Position numbers and translations under genes: made by a program. Below are positions 6,129 through 11,020 of a stretch of 11,020 nucleotides of DNA, in pieces. Position 1 is the first letter of the stretch. Each line of letters begins with the position of its first letter. The stretch lies in NCBI GenBank assembly GCA_964480565.1, contig CAYZSU010000073.1:1-11020 (forward strand), written 5' to 3'. This DNA comes from CAYZSU01 sp964480565 (GTDB lineage: Bacteria; UBA10199; 2-02-FULL-44-16; JAAZCA01). The notes below the pieces were generated by a model. It did no database searches. It had not been told where the DNA came from and worked only from the letters and a program-made list of their open reading frames with translations.

Positions 6129-8785
6129 GAATTTAATTTTTCTAGTGATTTTTGTAATGTAGTTAATATTATTTTTTCTTTTTCACATTTTTCTTTTTCG
6201 CGTTCAACGATTGCTGCAGGTGCTTTATTCACAAATGATTCATTGGATAATTTTCGGGAAATAATTTCAATATCCTTTGTTGTTTTTTGAATTTCTTTTT
6301 CAAGGCGTGCTTTTTCTGCATGAATGTCGATGAGACCTTCATATGGGATGTGCACCTCACAGGTACCTATTTGTGCACTTGCTACATGTTTGGGAATATC
6401 TGGATGGGAGTCAATGTTAAGCGTGGATAACTTGGCTAAATTTTCAATATAGCTGCGAGCGCCCGCGATTAACTCGCTTTCATTGTGGGTAGTTGTTTTG
6501 AGTATGGCATTTATTTTTTGCGAGGGTTTTACATTGTTCTCCCCACGAATATTGCGAATTGCGGATATAATATCTTTGGCATTCATAAACTGTGTTGCTT
6601 TTTCTATATCGCATAGATCCTGTTTGACGGGAAAGCTTTCCTTCATGATTGAATGATCCGTATTATTGTGAAGGGATTGCCAAATGGCTTCTGTGATAAA
6701 TGGCATGACTGGGTGTGCGAGTTTTAAAATACCATCCAATACTGTATAGAGAGTGTATTGCGCAGCAAGACGGCTGCTAGGATTGCTATCATCGCGAAAA
6801 TGGGGTTTGCTGGCTTCCAAGTACCAATCACAAAATTCATTCCATATAAAATGATATAAACTTTGTGCAGCAACGCTAAATCGATATTGTGTAAATGCGG
6901 AGGTTACATCCTCGACCACTTGATTAAATCGGTCTAAAACCCAATGATCTGCAATGGATAGTGTCGATAGGTTGGGTTGTTGATGGGTATAATTATCTAA
7001 ATTGTGCATGGCAAAACGCGATGCATTCCATAGTTTATTGCAAAAATTTCGGCCCATTTCAAACTTGGATTCAGATAATTTTAAATCTTGTCCATCCGTG
7101 GATAGTAGCATGAGCGAAAATCGCATGGCGTCTGCACCATAGCGCTCAATAATGTCAATGGGATCAATGCCATTTCCTAGGGATTTACTCATTTTTCTGC
7201 CCTGATCATCGAGTATGGTGCCATTGATATAGACATCTGTAAATGGCACATCATTCATCAGGTTTAGTCCCATCATCACCATGCGCGCAACCCAAAAATA
7301 AATAATACCGCGATCTGTTACTAAGGTATTTGTGGGGTAATAGTGGGACAGCATGTCAGTGTGCTCAGGCCAGCCCAATGTCGAAAATGGCCAGAGTGCG
7401 GAAGAAAACCATGTGTCCAATACATCTTCATCTTGCGTGATAATTGCATGATTGCAGTGTGGGCATGATGTGGGATCGTCGCGCATTACAATGGGTGGGC
7501 AATGAGTATCTTTGTTTTGGCAATACCATACGGGAATGCGGTGTCCCCACCATATTTGACGCGAAATACACCAATCGCGTACATTTTCAAGCCATTGCAA
7601 ATAAAAATTATTCCATCGATTGGGGTGAAATGTCACTTTATTGTCCGTGGTGGCTTGAATTGCTTTTTCTGCAAGGGGCTTCATTTTGACAAACCACTGA
7701 TCCGATAGATAAGGTTCAATGGTTGTTTTACAGCGATAACAATGTCCGACAGAATGACTATGCTCATCGACTTTAATGAGTAGCGATTGAGATTCTAATT
7801 TTTCTACGAGTTTTTTGCGGCAGCTAAGTCGGTCTAAGCCCTCATAGTCACTGCCTGCATTGGCATTCATGGTGGCATTCTCATTCATTATGCAGAGTTT
7901 TTCTAAATGATGACGTTCGCCAATGGCAAAGTCATTGGGATCATGGGCTGGCGTGACCTTAACCGCGCCGGTACCAAAGGACATGTCCACAAAATCATCC
8001 GCGACAATTGGGATCTTTCGATTGGTTTCAGGTAAGTCGATCGTTTTTCCAATGAGGTGTGTATAGCGTGTATCGGTTGGATTTACAGCCACTGCAGTAT
8101 CGCCGAGTAATGTTTCCGGGCGCGTGGTGGCAACGGTGATATATCCGCTACCATCACTTAGAGGGTAGTTGATATGCCATAGATGGCTCTGTTCATCCAC
8201 ATGATCCACTTCATCATCCGCCAATGCGGTTAAGCAGCGCGGGCACCAGTTAACAATATATTTGCCTCGATAAATTAAATTTTGATCATATAGGGACACA
8301 AAGCATTCGCGCACTGCTTTTGAGAGCCCGTCATCCAATGTAAAACGTGTTCGCGACCAATCGCAGCTAGAGCCAATACATTGCAGTTGATTTAAAATAC
8401 GATCGCCATAGGTCTCACGCCATTGCCATATGCGATCGATCAATGCGTTTCGGCCAATATCCTGTCGCTTTTTGGCGTCTGTTTGCAATAGCTAACGCGC
8501 CACAACAGTTTGTGTGGCAATGCCCGCATGATCAGTGCCTGGCTGCCATAATGTGGCATAGCCGCTCATTCGCTTCCAGCGAGTTAAAATATCCTGAATC
8601 GTATTGTTGAGTGCATGGCCCATATGTAGTGCACCCGTGACATTTGGAGGAGGAATAACAATGCAATAGGTGTCCGCTTTTGGTGGATTTGGTGCGGCAA
8701 AGCAGTGCTGAGCCATCCAATAACTGTAAATTTGGTCTTCAATATCCTTGGGATTGTATGTTTTTGACATTTCTTTCATGGTCAT
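6125..8785 (-). CDS. valS: Valyl-tRNA synthetase, interrupted by one in-frame amber codon at codon 98
   Basis: ValRS charges tRNA-Val with valine and edits misactivated threonine. The first 97 codons (8785-8495) carry PPPNVTGALHMGH (HMGH at 54-57) and GTDHAGIATQ. A TAG follows (8494-8492), then CTA and TTG, after which the same frame is open for 787 codons. Numbered through the stop (886 codons): editing-domain TTRPETLLGDT at 220-230; Cys pairs WCPRC, HCYRC and SCPHC that fit zinc knuckles; DTWFSSALWPFSTLGWP; KMSKS at 531-535; and a C-terminal coiled-coil arm from about 814. It lacks the insert after KMSKS seen in E. coli ValRS (951 aa). The ATG at 8785 has AAGGA 8 nt upstream. The stop falls where homologues often have Q or K, so one base change (CAG or AAG to TAG) explains it. 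The rest shows no decay. It may be suppressed, split, newly broken or a sequencing error. Confidence 0.93.
8492..8494 (-). other. valS: In-frame amber (TAG) codon within valS
   Basis: The minus strand reads GTG GCG CGT TAG CTA TTG CAA ACA. The upstream and downstream reading frames are identical (8785 minus 8488 is 297, a multiple of 3), so there is no frameshift. Aligned by eye to the family pattern VVER-[QK]-x(n)-GR, the TAG takes the place of one residue with no gap. The TTG at 8488-8486 is two codons beyond and could allow reinitiation, but there is no Shine-Dalgarno before it. Confidence 0.9.
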
Positions 8786-8886
8786 AAGTATTGTCCTTAT
8801 CGATTGTTTTAGGGGGTTATACTGGATAGGGGGAAATAGTAAAGGGGGGATTTGGAGGCATTATTAAAATATTCTGAACTATTATA
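8786..8886 (-). promoter_or_regulatory. valS leader: candidate -10 and C-rich, G-poor RNA resembling a Rho-loading region
   Basis: A perfect TATAAT lies on the minus strand at 8881-8886, with no convincing -35 partner 16-18 bp upstream; a GC-rich hairpin (8907-8926) begins just beyond that position. From the predicted start near 8874 to about 8811 the transcript has 23 C and 3 G in 64 nt, with C runs of 5-7, few possible pairs and no open frame. This composition fits Rho utilisation sites. The 5' end of the coding region follows AAGGA. I see no T-box features, which would be unexpected in this group anyway. The composition is seen directly; Rho control is inference. Confidence 0.35.
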
Positions 8887-8906
8887 GGGGGTTGGCAATG
8901 CCCTTC

Positions 8907-8926
8907 CCGCCGGCAAAAGCCGTCGG
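8907..8926. repeat. GC-rich hairpin (8-bp arms, one mismatch)
   Basis: CCGCCGGC and GCCGTCGG pair with one mismatch around a loop of AAAA. It stands out from its AT-rich surroundings and sits beside a C-rich stretch (8930-8938). It could be part of a dispersed intergenic element together with the palindrome at 8960-8991, which only a genome search could show. Confidence 0.45.
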
Positions 8927-8959
8927 AGCCTCCCCCTCACGCTTGCTTTGCAGGCTGGC

Positions 8960-8991
8960 TAGATTCCTATGGGCTTGCCCATAGGAATCTA
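8960..8991. repeat. Perfect 15-bp inverted repeat
   Basis: TAGATTCCTATGGGC (8960-8974) and GCCCATAGGAATCTA (8977-8991) are exact complements separated by two bases. It would form a very stable hairpin or cruciform. The flanks have no proper T run on either strand (ATTTCTG after it on the plus strand), so it is not a textbook terminator, though it is the strongest stem between cysK and valS and may still block transcription or protect RNA ends. The stretch 8992-9112 beyond it holds no gene, only the 12-bp palindrome TTTAGGCCTAAA at 9094-9105. Confidence 0.6.
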
Positions 8992-9112
8992 TTTCTGAAA
9001 TGTTTAAGTGATGGGACTGCTGAAAAATAGCTGTTTTAGGGAGTGTTCAATAATGCGAGAGACTTGCTTGGGCTTTTATAGAAATACAAAGGTTTTAGGC
9101 CTAAATGCGACT

Positions 9113-9148
9113 AACACCGACGATGGGTGTTCTCGAGGGCAATCCCTC
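9113..9148 (-). terminator. Two short hairpins directly after cysK
   Basis: Hairpin one (9135-9148, GAGGG/CCCTC with a 4-nt loop) begins with the G of the cysK TAG. Hairpin two (9113-9131, AACACC/GGTGTT with a 7-nt loop) follows three bases later. The next bases are AGTCGCATTT, so there is no U tract; as an intrinsic terminator this is weak. It may rather protect the 3' end after Rho-dependent or distal termination. Confidence 0.3.
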
Positions 9149-10068
9149 TATTCAAATAAAGCGGTGCTTAAATACCGTTCACCAGTATCACAAATAACAG
9201 TGACAATCGTTTTACCCTTGTTTTCTTCTTTACTGGCAACTTGCAATGCGGCCCATATATTTGCGCCTGAAGAAATGCCAGCTAAAATACCCTCTTCTTT
9301 GGCAAGTCGTCGCGACATAGCAAATGCATCATTATGATCCACCTGAATAATATCATCAATAATATGTTGATCCAATATGTCAGGAATAAATCCAGCGCCA
9401 ATTCCTTGGATTTTGTGAGGACCAGGTGCTCCCCCAGATAGTACGGGTGATCCTATGGGTTCAACCGCAATGGCTTGAAATGATGGTTTTTTATTTTTCA
9501 ATGCATTTGCAACGCCTGTAATTGTGCCTCCAGTACCAACGCCAGAAACAAGTATATCGATATTTCCTTCTGTACTTTCCCATAGTTCATTTGCCGTTGT
9601 TTCATAATGTGCTTTGGGATTGGATTTATTTGCGAATTGATTCAGCATGATACTGTTTTCAGTTTGTTCATGTAGTTCGTTGGCCTTGTTGATTGCACCT
9701 TTCATTCCTTGTGCACCAGGGGTAAGGATAAGAGTCGCACCATATGAGGATAGCAGCTTGCGGCGTTCAATGCTCATGGTGTCAGGCATGGTTAATGTGA
9801 GTTGATAGCCTTTTGCTGCCGCAATCATGGCAAGCGCAATACCTGTATTGCCGCTGGTTGGCTCTATAATTACGGTGTTTGAATTTAACTGCCCATTTTT
9901 TTCTGCATCTTCAATCATTTGCCTGGCAATGCGATCTTTTACTGACCCCCCTGGGTTAAAATATTCTAACTTAGCGAGTACTGTTGCTTGGAGAGGCATT
10001 GCAATTGTGTGTAATTGGATGAGTGGAGTATTGCCGATAAGTTCTGTAATATTTTGTGCAATAGGCAT
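9148..10068 (-). CDS. cysK: Cysteine synthase A (O-acetylserine sulfhydrylase), PLP-dependent
   Basis: CysK replaces the acetyl group of O-acetyl-L-serine with sulfide to make cysteine, the last step of assimilation, in the cytoplasm. The 306-residue product has every expected signature: GNTPL (12-16), NPGGSVKDR with the PLP-binding K44, EPTSGNTG (69-76, substrate loop), TMSIERRKLL (97-106), GVGTGGT (176-182, phosphate-binding), a HKIQGIGAGFIP segment typical of CysK, GISSGA, and the C-terminal GERYLSTALFE. The start chosen is the ATG at 10068-10066, because AAGGA (10075-10079) sits 6 nt upstream; the ATG five codons earlier at 10083 lacks one. It ends in TAG exactly where the family commonly ends, so TAG works as a stop here. 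No cysE lies beside it. CysK is favoured over CysM by the overall motif match. Confidence 0.94.
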   Translation of the reverse strand: MPIAQNITELIGNTPLIQLHTIAMPLQATVLAKLEYFNPGGSVKDRIARQMIEDAEKNGQLNSNTVIIEPTSGNTGIALAMIAAAKGYQLTLTMPDTMSIERRKLLSSYGATLILTPGAQGMKGAINKANELHEQTENSIMLNQFANKSNPKAHYETTANELWESTEGNIDILVSGVGTGGTITGVANALKNKKPSFQAIAVEPIGSPVLSGGAPGPHKIQGIGAGFIPDILDQHIIDDIIQVDHNDAFAMSRRLAKEEGILAGISSGANIWAALQVASKEENKGKTIVTVICDTGERYLSTALFE

Positions 10069-10100
10069 AAGATATCCTTTCATGATATGGTTGTGGGGGA

Positions 10101-10131
10101 CATCAAAATATTCATTATAGATATTTTGATG
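10101..10131 (-). promoter_or_regulatory. cysK promoter with an 11-bp inverted repeat around the -10 box
   Basis: CATCAAAATAT and ATATTTTGATG (10101-10111, 10121-10131) are perfect complements. The 9-nt centre contains a perfect TATAAT on the minus strand (10114-10119). No good -35 is found 15-19 bp upstream (best CATGCA), as at some activator-dependent promoters. The start would be near 10107, giving a leader of about 40 nt. The arms sit where a repressor or activator dimer would cover the polymerase site. The regulator is unknown; CysB is a candidate by gene function only. Confidence 0.55.
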
Positions 10132-10342
10132 ACAGTTGCATGTTTAATGGTTGCCCCAGGATAAGTTTTAATTAGTTTTAAAGGCTTTATGGAAAAACGC
10201 AATTGAAATATCAGCATAAATGAGTTGTTCATAAAACTACTACTTTTAGGGTAGTCATTGATATACTTTCTTTTGCTTGACTGGATTGGGTACCTTGAGT
10301 AATTACAATTGATAAACATATTATGATGAAAGGGTTGAATTT

Positions 10343-10816
10343 ATGAACTTAGCATTAAATATTGTTTGGCTTATTTTGGGTGGTGGTTTTATTACCGCAT
10401 TGTCTTGGGGATTGGGTGGCATTATTCTATGTATGACTGTGATAGGGATTCCTTTTGGCCTTGGTGCATTTCGTGTGGCAGCCTATGCAGCCATGCCCTT
10501 TGGTAAGGAATTGGTGTCTGCAGAGTTTTTAGGTGAGAAACGAATTCCTGGTAGTTTTATAGTGAGTTTAATATGGATTGTTTTTGCAGGTATATGGCTG
10601 GCCATTGAACATCTCATCCTTTCAGGGCTTTGTGCGGTAACGATCATTGGTATTATATTTGCTATTGCGCATTTTAAAATAATGAAGATTGCATTTAATC
10701 CATTTGGCATGCGTGTGGTTAGCAGTGAGGTGGCAGAAGAAATTAGAAAACGTCATGTGGATAAGGTAGTTGATCAAGTTATGGATAAAAAAGAAAAATT
10801 ACAGCAGCCGGTATAA
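10343..10816 (+). CDS. yccF: YccF-family inner membrane protein
   Basis: A 157-residue hydrophobic protein of the YccF (DUF307) family, similar in length to E. coli YccF (148). Membrane segments are predicted at about 5-47 and 70-116 (each probably two spans). The protein contains a duplicated 28-residue module: residues 31-58 and 99-126 align with shared T, I, G, I, F, F, PFG and V; both include the G-I-x-F...F-[KR]...PFG pattern. The C terminus (127-157) is charged and likely cytoplasmic. The ATG at 10343 follows AAAGGG (10329-10334) by 8 nt. It is the only clear plus-strand gene, divergent from cysK across 274 nt. The molecular function of YccF is not established. Identification is from motif and topology. 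Confidence 0.88.
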   Translation: MNLALNIVWLILGGGFITALSWGLGGIILCMTVIGIPFGLGAFRVAAYAAMPFGKELVSAEFLGEKRIPGSFIVSLIWIVFAGIWLAIEHLILSGLCAVTIIGIIFAIAHFKIMKIAFNPFGMRVVSSEVAEEIRKRHVDKVVDQVMDKKEKLQQPV

Positions 10817-10871
10817 GAGTATTTCAAAAAAGTGTTAAATTGATTACATCAGTGCCACTAATATGACTATC

Positions 10872-10972
10872 GTCATCCCATCTCGTGCATTTGTTGTCAT
10901 TCCATCTCGTGCATTTGTTGTCATTCCATCTCGTACATTTGTTGTCATTCCATCTCGTGCATTTGTTGTCAT
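10872..10972. repeat. 24-bp direct tandem repeat, four copies plus a 5-bp remnant
   Basis: The unit GTCATTCCATCTCGTGCATT plus TGTT occurs at 10872, 10896, 10920 and 10944, ending in a partial GTCAT at 10968-10972. Copy 1 differs by one base (TCC to CCC) and copy 3 by one (GTGC to GTAC). It lies 55 bp beyond yccF and is a typical variable-number repeat. Because the period is a multiple of 3, frames stay open across it on both strands: on plus ATG 10863 to TAA 11009 (48 codons, unit VIPSRAFV), and on minus from ATG 10972 (unit TNARDGMT). Neither start has a Shine-Dalgarno, so neither is called as a gene. Confidence 0.93.
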
Positions 10973-11020
10973 ATATGGACCCGTTCTGAAGTCAATGAAA
11001 AAAGCATAAAAAAAGTAATG

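Noticed and set aside
8811..8895. G-quadruplex on the plus strand
   Set aside because: G runs are separated by 10-12 and more than 30 nt, beyond canonical loop lengths; the strand bias is better read as C-rich RNA.
9008..9337. Plus-strand ORF of 109 codons in the valS-cysK gap
   Set aside because: Most of it is antisense to cysK, with no recognisable domain and no Shine-Dalgarno.
10277..10309. yccF promoter from TTGACT and TACAAT
   Set aside because: The spacing is 21 bp, too wide for sigma-70; the better-spaced -10 (TAATTA) matches poorly.
10080..10319. Minus-strand ORF of 79 codons upstream of cysK
   Set aside because: It runs through the cysK promoter palindrome, has no Shine-Dalgarno and no protein-like motif.
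10872..10972. Possible CRISPR array
   Set aside because: The units abut directly with no spacers; it is a simple tandem repeat.

Overview
The window looks like a chromosomal housekeeping segment from an AT-rich gammaproteobacterium. The evidence is the PBP1A, YccF, NadC and CysK types, Shine-Dalgarno starts throughout, and a tRNA-Leu with no encoded CCA. I cannot name the genus. A host-associated lineage is possible but unproven. I see no insertion sequence, phage gene or CRISPR array.

From left to right, almost everything is on the minus strand. Positions 1-731 hold the N-terminal half of S-adenosylhomocysteinase (ahcY), with a structured 260-nt leader. Next come penicillin-binding protein 1A (mrcA, 992-3529) and tRNA-Leu(CAG) (3631-3715). 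A 52-residue zinc-ribbon protein (3922-4080) follows, with its own promoter inside the end of carbamate kinase (arcC, 4190-5134). NadC (5277-6128) overlaps valyl-tRNA synthetase (valS, 6125-8785) by 4 nt. A 362-nt gap rich in palindromes and C tracts separates valS from cysteine synthase (cysK, 9148-10068). The only clear plus-strand gene is the membrane protein yccF (10343-10816), followed by a 24-bp tandem repeat in four copies (10872-10972).

The standout observation is that valS, normally essential, carries one in-frame amber codon (TAG, 8492-8494) at codon 98. It lies between the HMGH signature and the rest of an otherwise intact protein. It could be a real nonsense mutation, suppressed or read through; a split enzyme made by reinitiation at the TTG two codons later; or a base-call error. 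The overlap with nadC means early termination could also reduce NAD synthesis.

Other points worth a look are regulatory. The cysK promoter has a perfect TATAAT in the loop of an 11-bp inverted repeat. The zinc-ribbon gene has a strong hairpin near the predicted start of its transcript. The valS leader is C-rich and G-poor like a Rho loading site, and the ahcY and arcC leaders share motifs. Apart from valS-nadC, the genes do not form one pathway. They cover methyl-cycle recycling (ahcY), cysteine synthesis (cysK), NAD synthesis (nadC), carbamoyl phosphate metabolism (arcC), wall synthesis (mrcA) and translation (valS, tRNA-Leu).
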